Counted from the stretch's first letter, positions 7,853 to 16,952 are shown. The stretch: 64,000 nt of DNA from Planococcus donghaensis (GCF_001687665.2 NZ_CP016543.2:1612001-1676000), one strand, 5' to 3'. A program made the numbers and translations. Notes: generated from the sequence alone by a model not told the origin.

Positions 7853-7903
7853 TTGACCAGGTTAGTCAATTCATGTAATAATGAAATTGACCAGAGTAGT
7901 CAA
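7853..7903 (+). promoter_or_regulatory. Promoter with two tandem TetR-type operators
   Basis: Two 17-bp dyads share the form TTGAC-N7-GTCAA: TTGACCAGGTTAGTCAA (7853-7869) and TTGACCAGAGTAGTCAA (7887-7903), 34 bp centre to centre. The first contains a -35 (TTGACC), with a -10 (TAATAA) 17 bp later at 7876-7881. The second therefore covers the region just after the transcription start. The promoter drives the TetR gene and the ABC genes behind it, so autorepression is the natural reading. Confidence 0.8.
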
Positions 7904-7932
7904 AGAGTTTTGGTGTGAAAAGGGGGATTCTA

Positions 7933-8547
7933 GTGGAAGATTTATTAAAAAACGTAGATCTTGAAAAAAGAGATCGAATCCTTAATAGTGCCATGAAAGA
8001 GTTTAGTAAAAACACATTCCAAAAAGCTTCGACCAATAAGATTGTTGAAGATGCTGGGATTTCTAAAGGACTGTTATTTCATTACTTCGGAAACAAGGAA
8101 AAGTTATATAAGTACTTAGAGTTTTTTACGTTTAAAGTAATGACTGACGAAATTAACAATGAATTGGATTGGAACAACCAAGACATACTTGTGCGATTAA
8201 AAGAAATATCGATGATTAAACTTAAAGTGTTTCAAAAGTATCCCTACTTAACGGACTTTTCACTGTTGCTTTTTAAAGATTCGACTGTTGAAGAAATTAT
8301 GCACAAATATCCAGATTTTCCGTTAAAGCTTTATGGCCAAGTCTATACGCACAATATAGATTATTCTCTTTTTAAAAAGGATCTTGATGTAGAAAAAGCG
8401 TTGAACATTATCAAGTGGACGATGGAAAAATTCAGTGACGAATTCAGAAAAGATTTAGAACTAGGTGTAACCAAATTTGATAATCAATCAGTGGAAAAAG
8501 AAATCTTCAAGTATATCGACATGCTTAAAGAGTGCTTTTATCGATAG
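7933..8547 (+). CDS. TetR family repressor of the ABC exporter operon
   Basis: A 204-residue TetR/AcrR regulator. The N-terminal helix-turn-helix (about residues 15-60) reads FQKASTNKIVEDAGISKGLL followed by FHYFGNKEKLYKYL, the family hallmark. The C-terminal ligand domain is unassigned. GTG 7933 is chosen since AGGGGG ends six bases upstream; a GTG 18 bases earlier would lie in that site. Two operator dyads overlap its own promoter. The three genes that follow form an ABC-2 exporter, so the regulator most likely senses the exported compound. Confidence 0.9.
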   Translation: MEDLLKNVDLEKRDRILNSAMKEFSKNTFQKASTNKIVEDAGISKGLLFHYFGNKEKLYKYLEFFTFKVMTDEINNELDWNNQDILVRLKEISMIKLKVFQKYPYLTDFSLLLFKDSTVEEIMHKYPDFPLKLYGQVYTHNIDYSLFKKDLDVEKALNIIKWTMEKFSDEFRKDLELGVTKFDNQSVEKEIFKYIDMLKECFYR

Positions 8548-8574
8548 ATCTAGTCAAGAGAAGGAGGGAATCCA

Positions 8575-9429
8575 ATGATTTCTGTTAAAAATTTATACCA
8601 CTCCTATAACAAAGACGGAAAGTATCAAGTAAAAGATGTTAGTTTTGAAGTCGCGAATGGGGAAGTGTTCGGGTTTTTAGGTCCATCTGGAGCAGGGAAG
8701 TCAACTGCCCTAAATATTCTTACAGGTCTTTTACCACTTCAACAAGGTGAAGTGGTGGTTGGGGGATATGATTTAAAAAAGGTTTCAAACGAGAGGTTCA
8801 ACAAAATCGGGATGAGTTTTGAACAGTCGAATGTTTATAGCAAACTTACAGCAAAAGAAAATTTAGATTTTTACCGAAAATTATTTGATGTGCCAACGCT
8901 AGATTCGCATGCGCTATTAAAGCTTGTTGGTTTAGAAGGCAAAGAGCATGTAAAGGCTGGTGAATTTTCAAAAGGAATGAAGCATCGGCTAACTTTTGCG
9001 AGATCGATGATCAATAATCCAGAAATGTGGTTTTTAGATGAACCGACTACAGGGCTTGACCCATCTATCGCTGCAGATATTAAAGACATCATTAAAGAAA
9101 AAAACAAAGAAGGCGTGACGGTATTTTTAACGACGCATAACATGTTTATTGCAGACGAACTGTGTGACCGAGTGGCTTTTATCGTAGATGGAGAAATTAA
9201 ACTAATTGATTCACCAAAAAATTTAAAGCTGCAATACGGCGATAAACTTGTTGAAGTGGAATATATGGAAAAAGGAGAAGTCATAAAAACGACCTTGTCT
9301 ACTGTATTGCCAGAAGATAAAAAAGAGCTACAAAAGATTATTGAACACCATGACATTCAAACGATGCATACAAAAGAAGCTACGCTTGAAGAAATCTTCA
9401 TAAAGGTTACTGGAAGGGGGCTTGTTTAA
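8575..9429 (+). CDS. ABC-2 exporter ATP-binding protein
   Basis: A 284-residue nucleotide-binding subunit. Walker A GPSGAGKST is at residues 36-44. The signature is FSKGMKHR, a variant of LSGGQ common in drug and antibiotic exporters. Walker B with WFLDEPTTGLD is near residue 151 and the switch histidine lies in TTHNM. A C-terminal extension of about 70 residues follows the core. The ATG is behind AAGGAGGG. It belongs with the two permease genes, the first of which starts one base after its stop. Confidence 0.93.
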   Translation: MISVKNLYHSYNKDGKYQVKDVSFEVANGEVFGFLGPSGAGKSTALNILTGLLPLQQGEVVVGGYDLKKVSNERFNKIGMSFEQSNVYSKLTAKENLDFYRKLFDVPTLDSHALLKLVGLEGKEHVKAGEFSKGMKHRLTFARSMINNPEMWFLDEPTTGLDPSIAADIKDIIKEKNKEGVTVFLTTHNMFIADELCDRVAFIVDGEIKLIDSPKNLKLQYGDKLVEVEYMEKGEVIKTTLSTVLPEDKKELQKIIEHHDIQTMHTKEATLEEIFIKVTGRGLV

Positions 9430-9430
9430 C

Positions 9431-10540
9431 ATGAAACTCTTTTCTAGCTTTATAAAAGAGTTGAAGCTAGCCTCACGAGGGTTTTACTTTTACATCGAAT
9501 TGTTTATGGCGGTAATCATTTTAGCGGTATTTCTGTTATTGGTTCCCGATAACTTTAATAACCAAAGAACGGAATATATCTACTTTGATATGCCAAGTCA
9601 AACGAGTGAGTTGTTTTTACAAGAAATCTTACAAGAAGACACTGATGGGAAAGCAGCGCCTGTCAAAGTTGAAGTAGATAAGCAAGAAAAAGACGCTATG
9701 CTATACACCACATCGGATCAAAAAATATACGTATTGACGAGCCGTGAAGACGTTATCTATATGGCAGATAGAGAAAAGAAAATTGCTGCGGTAGTGAAAT
9801 TAGATAGTGATAACGCGATAAACTATGAATATTACTTACAAGGATATGAATCCGATAAGTTTAAGAACCTATTAAAAATACTTCATGTGGAGTCCAATGA
9901 AACCATAGAAGCTGCGATGAATAATCAAGACGTAAGGCCATTAGCTGACAATACCCTTGTGTTATCAGATAAAGAAAATATGATGCCTTCAGTTTTAGTA
10001 TTCAATGGGGCGCTCATGGGGCTATTTATTATTGCTGCATACATTTTCTTAGATAGAAAAGAAGGGGTTATTATGGCTTATGCTGTTACACCTTCTCCTG
10101 TTTGGCAATACTTGATGAGTAAAGTTGGCGTCATTCTAGTAACGACAATACTGTCCAGTTTTTTAGTCATAATTCCTGTAATGGGAACACAGCCGGACTA
10201 CTTATTGTTGCTACTATTGCTAGTAACTACTGCTTTTTTTTCGTCATCCCTAGGGCTTTTAATTGCAAGCTTCTATAAAAATGTGACACAAGCTTTTGGA
10301 GCGATTTATGGATTTATGTTGTTAATGATTCTTCCCAATATTGCTTATTTTATCCCAAGTTGGAATCCGAATTACCTAAAACTAATCCCTACCTATCCAA
10401 TGTTAGAAGGATTTAAATCGGTACTGCTCGGAAATAATGATTGGTTATACGTGCTAACAATTTCTGGAGGCTTTCTATTGGTTGGAGCAATTTTGTTCAG
10501 TATTTCAAACCGAAGATACAAGAAAACTCTTTTAGGCTAA
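9431..10540 (+). CDS. ABC-2 type permease, first subunit
   Basis: A 369-residue permease of ABC-2 topology. An N-terminal helix (about 18-40) is followed by an extracytoplasmic domain of about 140 residues, then five or six helices from about residue 185 on. ATG 9431 follows the ATP-binding gene stop by one base, with GGAAGGGGG ten bases upstream; the TTG at 9422 would overlap that gene. With the next gene it should form a heterodimeric exporter channel. The transported substrate is unknown. Confidence 0.88.
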   Translation: MKLFSSFIKELKLASRGFYFYIELFMAVIILAVFLLLVPDNFNNQRTEYIYFDMPSQTSELFLQEILQEDTDGKAAPVKVEVDKQEKDAMLYTTSDQKIYVLTSREDVIYMADREKKIAAVVKLDSDNAINYEYYLQGYESDKFKNLLKILHVESNETIEAAMNNQDVRPLADNTLVLSDKENMMPSVLVFNGALMGLFIIAAYIFLDRKEGVIMAYAVTPSPVWQYLMSKVGVILVTTILSSFLVIIPVMGTQPDYLLLLLLLVTTAFFSSSLGLLIASFYKNVTQAFGAIYGFMLLMILPNIAYFIPSWNPNYLKLIPTYPMLEGFKSVLLGNNDWLYVLTISGGFLLVGAILFSISNRRYKKTLLG

Positions 10541-10552
10541 GGAGGGGTAACG

Positions 10553-11554
10553 ATGATTCGTAAAATCTGGGCAATATTCAGAAGAGACTTGAAAGTAAAC
10601 TTAAAAGATTCGATTGCTCTTTACATCTTATTCATTCCAATTCTCCTTGCCGTTTTAATCAATCTTTTTACACCTGGGATAAATGAAACGACAGTAGACC
10701 TGGCATTATTAGAAGGAGATAATCCTAGTCAAATCAGTTATTTAGAGCAATTTGCAGAAGTAGAGCTTTTTAAAACTATTGATCAAGTACAGCAACGCGT
10801 CGAAGAAAGAGATGCCACAATCGGAATAGTTCCAGAAAACGGTGGCTATTATTTAATGACACAAGGCAATGAGCCTGAAGGCATTGTCGATTATGCGAAA
10901 ATATTAACTAGTTTTTATGAGCTGGATATTTCGATAGAAGAAACCAATAGCGAGTTATTCGATTTTGAACGAACCGTACCCCCGTTAAAAAAGACGTTAG
11001 TAAACACAATGATTCTGCTGATTTCGATCCTTGGAGGGATGCTCATAGCATTGAATATCGTTGAAGAAAAGGCAGATAACACATTAAGTGCGATTAACTT
11101 AACGCCTGCTGGCAGACTTACTTTTGTATTAGGAAAAAGTGTAATCGGAGTACTGCTTTCTATTATTGGTACTCTTTCTTTAATCGTTATTACAGGATTT
11201 GGCACCGTAAATCTGCTGCAATTATTACTAGTTTTACTGGTGACGAGTTTACTTAGTATTTCAGTAGGCTTTATCCAAGGGCTGACTAGTAGCGACATAA
11301 TGACCGCAGCCGGCAGTATTAAAATACTGTTTCTTCCTTTACTTGCAGGTGTATTAGCAATTGAAATGCTCGGAGATAAATGGCAAAAATTCTTTTATTG
11401 GAATCCTTTTTACTGGGCCTATAAAGGAAACGATCTGATTTTATCTCAAAGTGGAACATGGTCGCAGATTTTTATGTATTCTGGTATCGTTTTGCTCATT
11501 AGTGGGATTGTTTACCTTTTCTTAGCCCCAAAGATTCGAAAAGGGCTCGAATGA
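10553..11554 (+). CDS. ABC-2 type permease, second subunit
   Basis: A 333-residue ABC-2 permease with an N-terminal helix at about residues 22-42, an external loop domain to about 140, and five helices afterwards, ending in a short basic tail. It has its own GGAGGGG ribosome site 12 bases after the previous stop. Both permeases keep the same long first external loop, as in exporters of large or amphipathic compounds. It is the last gene of the TetR-controlled operon and is followed by a good terminator. Confidence 0.88.
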   Translation: MIRKIWAIFRRDLKVNLKDSIALYILFIPILLAVLINLFTPGINETTVDLALLEGDNPSQISYLEQFAEVELFKTIDQVQQRVEERDATIGIVPENGGYYLMTQGNEPEGIVDYAKILTSFYELDISIEETNSELFDFERTVPPLKKTLVNTMILLISILGGMLIALNIVEEKADNTLSAINLTPAGRLTFVLGKSVIGVLLSIIGTLSLIVITGFGTVNLLQLLLVLLVTSLLSISVGFIQGLTSSDIMTAAGSIKILFLPLLAGVLAIEMLGDKWQKFFYWNPFYWAYKGNDLILSQSGTWSQIFMYSGIVLLISGIVYLFLAPKIRKGLE

Positions 11555-11590
11555 TAAGAAAATCATATGCGAAATAGATAGATTTAGGGA

Positions 11591-11619
11591 AGAAGCTTGT
11601 AATTAAGCTTCTTTTTTTT
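11591..11619 (+). terminator. Hairpin terminator of the ABC operon
   Basis: AGAAGCTT pairs with AAGCTTCT around a six-base loop, followed by a run of eight Ts. Confidence 0.85.
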
Positions 11620-11830
11620 GATTATTAGGAAATAAGTATACAATTTTTGTTTATTTTATGGGAATTAATGTTATTCTGTACAAAGGTGATCTGTTTTCTG
11701 TTAATTTACAGTAGTGTTTTTGAAAATATATTATTGCTAATTGCTGTAAAGAATTGTATTGAATTGTTTATCAAAATTATGTGAACCCTATTACAATCAG
11801 GGTGTTTATTGAAAATGGAGGAGACTACCA

Positions 11831-13642
11831 GTGAATCAATTAGTTGTGCAAAACTGGAATTTAAATTCTTTATACAAAGGTGGAAGCCAATCAATTCAAT
11901 TAGCTAAACTTATAAGTCGTATAGTGGAACAGTTATATATTGTCAATGATGAAATTAGCGTACATAAAATAGCAATAAGAAAGCAGAATTTGCAACCATT
12001 ACTTTCCATAGTTCAACAGTTTCAGTTGATACTGAGTGAGTGGGAGGAAGTAGATGAATTTTTGCTTTGTGCCTATTCTGAAAATGTTAATAATAGTTCA
12101 GCGATCAGCCTAATAGAGAAAAGTGATAGTTTAAAAGTAGAAATTGATACGTTAAAAGTAAAAGTAAACCAACTTCTTGCATCGCTGCCTGAAGATGTAT
12201 GGAATGAGTTTATCCAGCTAGAAGAAATCCAACCAATTACCTTTTATTTAGAAAAACAAAAAAAGGAAGTTTGTGATCGTTTACCTGCTGAAATGGAAAG
12301 GTTAATCAGTATAATGTCTGTAAATGGCATAAAAGGCTGGGAGCAACAGCAACAGTTTATGCTTTCAAAATTGAAAGTGTTGCTAGAAGTGGATGGATAT
12401 AAAGAGTCAGTTTCCATTGGCCAAGCCTTAAATTATGCGATTCACTCTAAAGATGACACATTACGTAAGCGGACAGCACAAGGCATTAAAGAAGTATGTG
12501 AGGCAGAAGCCGCTTCATTTGCTGCTGTATTCAATCATATTGCTGGTGCTCGTTTAGATATATATGAACAGCGAGGATGGACTAACTTATTAAAAGAAGC
12601 CGTTGAACAAAACGATATAAACGAAGAAACGATTCATTTAGCGATCGCTTCAATTGATGAAAATAAGAAAAGTTATTTAACTTATATTCAACGAAAACTT
12701 GAATTGAGTCGAACAGAGCGAGCTAGTTGGTTTGACTTAGTTACCCCATTATTTGCACCTGTTGAAAAAATTTCGTATAACGAAGCGAGAGAGATTATTT
12801 TGACGCAATTTTATCGGTTTAGTGAAAAGTTAGGGCGATTTGCAGAAATGGCGTTTGAGAGTGATTGGATTGAAAGTGAAAATCGCCCGAATAAAGCAGA
12901 AAGTGGATTTTGCACTTCTATGCCTATATCGAAGGAAAGTCGTATATTTTTCACTTATCGAGAAACATACCAAGATGTTTTAACCTTAGCTCACGAACTC
13001 GGACATGCCTATCATAATTTCATCATTCATGAGGAACCCGCACTTGCTCAACAAACTGGCATAAGTGTCGCTGAGACTGCCTCCACATTTATGGAGAATT
13101 TAGTACTAGACGCTGTAATCGGTCAAACGACCAATGAGCAAGATAAACTAGCACTTCTAGAGATGAAAATCAAAAATGGACTTATGTATGTAGGGGCCGT
13201 ACCAAACATGTTCCGTTTTGAACAAGCATTCTATAAGAAAAGAAAACAAGGACCATTATCTGTCCAAGAAATAAACGAATTGTTGAGTAGTGTAGAAAAC
13301 TCCTTTTATGAAGGGCAAATTGAAGATTTAGCACTTTATAAATGGATTTATACAAGCCATTTTTATGATGCTGATAAGCCTTTTTACAACATACCTTATA
13401 CAATCGGTTATTTGTTTAGCAACGGCATTTACGAGATGTCTCTTTTGGATCCGTATGGCTTTGAAGAACGCTATGATGAGCTTTTGCGTAATTCTGGAAG
13501 AATGACAGTCGAACAATTGGCGCAAACCTTCTTACATGTAGATATATCGAAGCGAGAATTTTGGCATGCTTCTCAACAGCCTTTGAAAGATGCGATTGAG
13601 GAGTATATAAGAATAACTGAGAAGTATTGCGTACTAGACTAA
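11831..13642 (+). CDS. M3 family oligoendopeptidase (PepF-like)
   Basis: A 603-residue zinc metallopeptidase of the M3 family. The active site HELGH is at residues 388-392, and the third ligand Glu lies in SVAETASTFMENL about 28 residues later. Length and the PepF-type N-terminal helical region fit oligoendopeptidase F relatives, which cut peptides of about 7-17 residues in the cytoplasm. The GTG start has GGAGGAG seven bases upstream. It is monocistronic with a strong terminator. The role could be peptide nutrition or clearance of signal peptides; nothing nearby decides. Confidence 0.92.
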   Translation: MNQLVVQNWNLNSLYKGGSQSIQLAKLISRIVEQLYIVNDEISVHKIAIRKQNLQPLLSIVQQFQLILSEWEEVDEFLLCAYSENVNNSSAISLIEKSDSLKVEIDTLKVKVNQLLASLPEDVWNEFIQLEEIQPITFYLEKQKKEVCDRLPAEMERLISIMSVNGIKGWEQQQQFMLSKLKVLLEVDGYKESVSIGQALNYAIHSKDDTLRKRTAQGIKEVCEAEAASFAAVFNHIAGARLDIYEQRGWTNLLKEAVEQNDINEETIHLAIASIDENKKSYLTYIQRKLELSRTERASWFDLVTPLFAPVEKISYNEAREIILTQFYRFSEKLGRFAEMAFESDWIESENRPNKAESGFCTSMPISKESRIFFTYRETYQDVLTLAHELGHAYHNFIIHEEPALAQQTGISVAETASTFMENLVLDAVIGQTTNEQDKLALLEMKIKNGLMYVGAVPNMFRFEQAFYKKRKQGPLSVQEINELLSSVENSFYEGQIEDLALYKWIYTSHFYDADKPFYNIPYTIGYLFSNGIYEMSLLDPYGFEERYDELLRNSGRMTVEQLAQTFLHVDISKREFWHASQQPLKDAIEEYIRITEKYCVLD

Positions 13643-13663
13643 CATTTCAGGACATAGTCTGAA

Positions 13664-13718
13664 AAAAACACCTTCAACAAGTACAGTTTCAGCCTGTACT
13701 TATATTGAAGGTGTTTTT
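13664..13718. terminator. Bidirectional hairpin terminator
   Basis: AAACACCTTCAA pairs with TTGAAGGTGTTT and an inner AAGTACAG pairs with CTGTACTT, with A- and T-runs outside. It separates the convergent M3 peptidase and thioredoxin-like genes. Confidence 0.85.
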
Positions 13719-13753
13719 CCTATTTTGCTAATATTAACTATAAAGTGCACATT

Positions 13754-14308
13754 TTAATCGAGGTTTTCTGTTTGCTCAATCATAATCTGTTCATCCATTG
13801 GGCCGACAATCTTCTGGGCAATTTCGCCTTTTGTATTCAAAATGTAAGTTGTCGGGACTGTGCGCACTTGGTATGCTTGTGCCACTTCTCCAGATTCATC
13901 CATCGGAATTTGGAAAGTTAAGCCAAACTCATCAATAAACGAACGGATGGCTTCGTCGCCTTTGTCTTGGGAGGTCAAATTGACGGCCAGTATTTCGACG
14001 TCCCCGTCTGGATTGTTTTCATGAAATTGTTGCATATGCGGCATTTCTGCGCGGCATGGCGGACACCAAGTTGCCCAGAAGTTAAGAATCACTTTTTTTC
14101 CACGATAATCGGACAAGTGAACCGTTTCGCCATTTTGATCGGTTAATGTAAAATCGGGTGCTTCTGCTCCTGGAGTGAGCCCTGTCGTAGCCGACTGGTT
14201 GGATTCTACTTTAGATTGTGTAGATTCGTTTTCTTTTGCTATGAAGTTGGTGGCAATAATGGAAATGGCTGCTAACAATAAAATGGCAAAAAGTACTTTT
14301 TTAATCAT
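13754..14308 (-). CDS. ResA/TlpA-like thiol-disulfide oxidoreductase
   Basis: A membrane-anchored thioredoxin-fold protein of 184 residues: N-terminal helix at about 4-23, linker, then the AhpC/TSA-like Redoxin domain with active site WCPPC (Cys82 and Cys85) inside NFWATWCPPCRAEM. A cis-proline region follows (RTVPTTYIL). ResA-type proteins reduce apocytochrome c cysteines or other extracytoplasmic disulfides. The start overlaps the upstream membrane gene stop by four bases (ATGA), so the two act together, the membrane partner perhaps supplying electrons or localisation. No ResBC genes adjoin it. Confidence 0.88.
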   Translation of the reverse strand: MIKKVLFAILLLAAISIIATNFIAKENESTQSKVESNQSATTGLTPGAEAPDFTLTDQNGETVHLSDYRGKKVILNFWATWCPPCRAEMPHMQQFHENNPDGDVEILAVNLTSQDKGDEAIRSFIDEFGLTFQIPMDESGEVAQAYQVRTVPTTYILNTKGEIAQKIVGPMDEQIMIEQTENLD

Positions 14309-14925
14309 ACAATCTGTCCTTTCTGTGTAAATCGGTTATAAAAATAAATCGTTATTACTGCAAGTGTCACAAATGTTGCCGTTTGCCAAGAGATCAAAGG
14401 AGCAAATACGCTTACAATTAGCAGCTCTAATGTAAATAAGGCTGCGAGTAGTAAATCGGTCGGAACATCTGCACGTTTAACAAGATAGCGAATAGCTAAC
14501 ATACTTAGGATCAGCAAAAGGCTATGAAAAATTGCTTCTAGTACATTGTTTTCGAAGATTTGCAATACAGCTTGATAAGATACAAAAAACAATAGCCAAG
14601 CAAAAACAGGTTGGTTAGCTAGTTTCGGTTGTTTAGTAAAGAGAAGCGTTAAATACACCATTACTAGAACAATTCCTAATACGTGACCGTATAAACCACC
14701 ATTAAAATAAAGAATAGATAAAGGCATTTCAAGAAAATTTTCGAAATTCAATGGGATGTAGCTTAGTTTCCAGATGAGAATATATAGTGACACCGCATTC
14801 CATAACCAGTCACCCGTTTTTTCTTTTAATGCAAAACGTACTAAAAAGCTTGTTAATGCAGCTGCGATCAAGACTGAAACCCATATGGCCGGGATTGTTA
14901 AGTGAAATATTGGGACATAGCTCAT
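14305..14925 (-). CDS. Polytopic membrane protein paired with the ResA-like thioredoxin
   Basis: A 206-residue protein from ATG 14925, which has GGGAG eight bases upstream; an ATG 15 bases earlier contains that site. About seven hydrophobic segments are present with few charged residues. NGGLYGHVLG in the middle faintly recalls prolipoprotein diacylglyceryl transferase relatives, but the Lgt catalytic arginine motif was not seen, so this is only a hint. It has no cysteine pair that would mark it as a CcdA/DsbD electron carrier. It is translationally coupled to the downstream thioredoxin-like gene. Confidence 0.7.
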   Translation of the reverse strand: MSYVPIFHLTIPAIWVSVLIAAALTSFLVRFALKEKTGDWLWNAVSLYILIWKLSYIPLNFENFLEMPLSILYFNGGLYGHVLGIVLVMVYLTLLFTKQPKLANQPVFAWLLFFVSYQAVLQIFENNVLEAIFHSLLLILSMLAIRYLVKRADVPTDLLLAALFTLELLIVSVFAPLISWQTATFVTLAVITIYFYNRFTQKGQIV

Positions 14926-15075
14926 AGTGGTAACTCCCATCGTGCTTTTTGTTTCATAAAAATCTCTCCATCCGTATTTTACTCAACGCTTTCCATTATA
15001 TCGGAATGCACAATCTTTTCATCTTTTTTGTTTGACAGGTATGATTAAAACAATACCAAATTAGGAGGTAAAAGT

Positions 15076-15675
15076 ATGGCGTCTTGGCATGAACGTTTTC
15101 AAACGAAAGAATATTTGTATGGAACAGAACCAAACGTATTCATTAAAAATACTCATCCTAGCTTGAATCTTTCAGGGGATGCACTTGCGATAGCAGAAGG
15201 CGAAGGACGCAATGCCGTATATCTTGCAGAACAAGGAATGCAAGTTACTTCCTGGGATATTGCACAAAGTGGCTTAGATAAAACAATGCAACTTGCAAAA
15301 GATCGTTCAGTAACTGTCTCAACCAAATTGGTAGATTTGTCGCAAGCTGTATGGTCAGAAAACAAATGGGATGAAATTATTTGTGTGTTTGGTCATTATC
15401 CAAAAGAAGTTCAGCAGAAAACGTTCGAAGGGGTAAAACGTGCATTAAAACCAGGAGGGTATTTTTTAATGGAAGTATACTCTGTGGATCAACTCCATTA
15501 TGGGACAGGTGGACCGAAAACAGAAAAACTTCTATATCAGCCAAAAGAAGTATTGTCGGCATTTACCGACTACCGAATCGTTCATTTTTTCACAGGGGAA
15601 GTCATAAGAAATGAAGGGACTTTACATAATGGCTTGTCTCATGTAATTCAACTTGTTGTTCAAAAGCCGGTTTAA
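15076..15675 (+). CDS. Class I SAM-dependent methyltransferase
   Basis: A 199-residue methyltransferase of the TehB-like group. The N terminus WHERFQTKEYLYGTEPN is typical. The SAM-binding loop appears as AIAEGEGRNAVYLAEQG (about residues 38-54), with Asp of motif II in SWDIA. Motif IV-V lies around DEIICVFGHY and LKPGGYFLMEVY. The ATG follows AGGAGG. It is a single gene between convergent neighbours. Family members act on small hydrophobic or metalloid substrates; this one cannot be assigned. Confidence 0.85.
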   Translation: MASWHERFQTKEYLYGTEPNVFIKNTHPSLNLSGDALAIAEGEGRNAVYLAEQGMQVTSWDIAQSGLDKTMQLAKDRSVTVSTKLVDLSQAVWSENKWDEIICVFGHYPKEVQQKTFEGVKRALKPGGYFLMEVYSVDQLHYGTGGPKTEKLLYQPKEVLSAFTDYRIVHFFTGEVIRNEGTLHNGLSHVIQLVVQKPV

Positions 15676-15685
15676 GAAGAAAAAC

Positions 15686-15735
15686 AGAGAAACCCCCAGC
15701 AATTCTGAGAAGTTCAGGTTGTCGGGGTTTTCTCT
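15686..15735 (+). terminator. Hairpin terminator of the methyltransferase gene
   Basis: GAGAAACCCC pairs with GGGGTTTTCTC and further pairs lie inside the loop. It lies just after the methyltransferase stop. Confidence 0.65.
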
Positions 15736-15751
15736 ACATATTTTGAAAATA

Positions 15752-15786
15752 TTAAAGCCGTAAATGTGATTGTCACACACGGCTTG
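15752..15786 (-). terminator. Terminator of the YdcZ-Crp operon
   Basis: AAGCCGT and ACGGCTT pair, with GTGA/TCAC inside. The stem includes the last codons and stop of the 15773 gene, and a T-rich tail follows on the minus strand. Confidence 0.55.
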
Positions 15787-16258
15787 TTTGTGCAACATCA
15801 GAAGAAGCGGTGCGGTTTGTTGTTGACTTAGGTCCAAGTTGGAACAGCAATGCGCCACTTGCGATTAATACAAGTGCAGCAAGAGACTGCCAAGTAAAAG
15901 GAACTTTTTCAAGACCGAACCAGCCAAGTGTATCCCACACAAGCCCGAAGAATATTTGAGAGATCATGACCAGTGAGATGGCTGCACTCGGCCCCAATTT
16001 CTGGACGCCTTGAGTCACGGAAGCAACAACGCCAACTCCAAGAATGCCGCTGAACCAAAACCACGGCTCAGCTTGAAAGTGGAAAAGAGTCTTTCCTTCG
16101 AAAACGAGTCCTGCTACCAGCGAAGCGACAAAGCCGAGAAGCAGAACAAGGGTGGTCGTCGACCAGACACTTACCCTTTTTTTGACGTTCGCATTAAATG
16201 TGTTTTGAACGCATACAAATGCGCCACCTAGAAAAGCTAGCAGAATGCCGATTGCCAT
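15773..16258 (-). CDS. YdcZ-type DMT transporter, second copy
   Basis: A 161-residue five-helix protein of the DMT_YdcZ (DUF606, PF04657) family, half-size members of the drug/metabolite transporter superfamily. The start GILLAFLGGAFVCVQNTFNA and the motif GVGVASVTQGVQKLGPSAAI are characteristic. Such proteins work as homo- or heterodimers, and the presence of another half-size copy (16953-17378) in the same operon suggests a heteromeric pair. A guanidinium-type substrate is possible but undetermined. The ATG follows the Crp-like gene by 11 bases. Confidence 0.85.
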   Translation of the reverse strand: MAIGILLAFLGGAFVCVQNTFNANVKKRVSVWSTTTLVLLLGFVASLVAGLVFEGKTLFHFQAEPWFWFSGILGVGVVASVTQGVQKLGPSAAISLVMISQIFFGLVWDTLGWFGLEKVPFTWQSLAALVLIASGALLFQLGPKSTTNRTASSDVAQTSRV

Positions 16259-16269
16259 TAAAGTTCCTC

Positions 16270-16938
16270 CTATTCGTAAATGTTGTTGCCAAACTGGTTT
16301 AACATGGAGTTTCGATTAATTACTGTGATTTTTCCACGCTTTTTCAAAATCCATCCTTGTTCTTCAAACTGTTTTAATACCCGATTCAAATGCCGGTAGC
16401 TTGTGCCGATTAAATCTGCCATGTCTACAAGTGAAGTCGAGTCGAGCGTAGTATCATCTGATGTCATTGCCAGTAAGTAGCTCGCAACCCGAACATCGAC
16501 TGGATACAACAAACTGAAATTCATAGCGTGCGATTTAAGCTCGAATTTGTGGGTAATCGTCTCTAGCAAAAACTGTAGCCATTCCGTGTTGTTCATCATA
16601 TTAGTTTCCAGCGCATCGTACGGAATACAAATGACTGTTGTTGTGGTAACGGCTTCAACGGTATTAATCAGCGTACATTTTCGGATATATTCAATATCTC
16701 CAACAAAGTCAAAAGGAGATTTAAATGCCAATATAAGTCTTTTGCCTTCCGGTGATAGCCTTGACACTTTTAATTTTCCTTCTACTAACAAATAGAGTGT
16801 GTCGGATTTCTCGCCTTGTGAAAACAATGGACTGCCACCTATGTAGGTTTCCAATTGCATGGCTTGTTGTACGCGATCTGGGAACATCGTGCTCAAGTTA
16901 TATTGTTCAAGGTAACCGGATACAGTTTCTTTTTTCAT
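16270..16938 (-). CDS. Crp/Fnr family transcriptional regulator
   Basis: A 222-residue regulator with an N-terminal cyclic-nucleotide-like beta-roll (about residues 20-130) and C-terminal winged helix-turn-helix (about 165-215; DLIGTSYRHLNRVLKQFEEQ). No iron-sulfur cysteine cluster and no clear PRFB-type cAMP loop are seen, so the ligand is unknown. It resembles the YeiL group. ATG 16938 is chosen with AAGGGGTG seven bases upstream; a longer frame running back into the previous gene is rejected. It sits between two YdcZ-type transporter genes, which it probably controls. Confidence 0.88.
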   Translation of the reverse strand: MKKETVSGYLEQYNLSTMFPDRVQQAMQLETYIGGSPLFSQGEKSDTLYLLVEGKLKVSRLSPEGKRLILAFKSPFDFVGDIEYIRKCTLINTVEAVTTTTVICIPYDALETNMMNNTEWLQFLLETITHKFELKSHAMNFSLLYPVDVRVASYLLAMTSDDTTLDSTSLVDMADLIGTSYRHLNRVLKQFEEQGWILKKRGKITVINRNSMLNQFGNNIYE

Positions 16939-16952
16939 AATTAAACACCCCT

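Noticed and set aside
8871..9356. A 161-codon minus-strand frame
   Set aside because: It is antisense to the ABC ATPase gene and Ser-rich low complexity, as expected from a reversed coding strand.
15761..15785. TGTGA-N3-TCACA as a Crp-family binding site
   Set aside because: The dyad lies in the terminator stem at the end of the Crp-containing operon, not at a promoter; stem pairing explains it.
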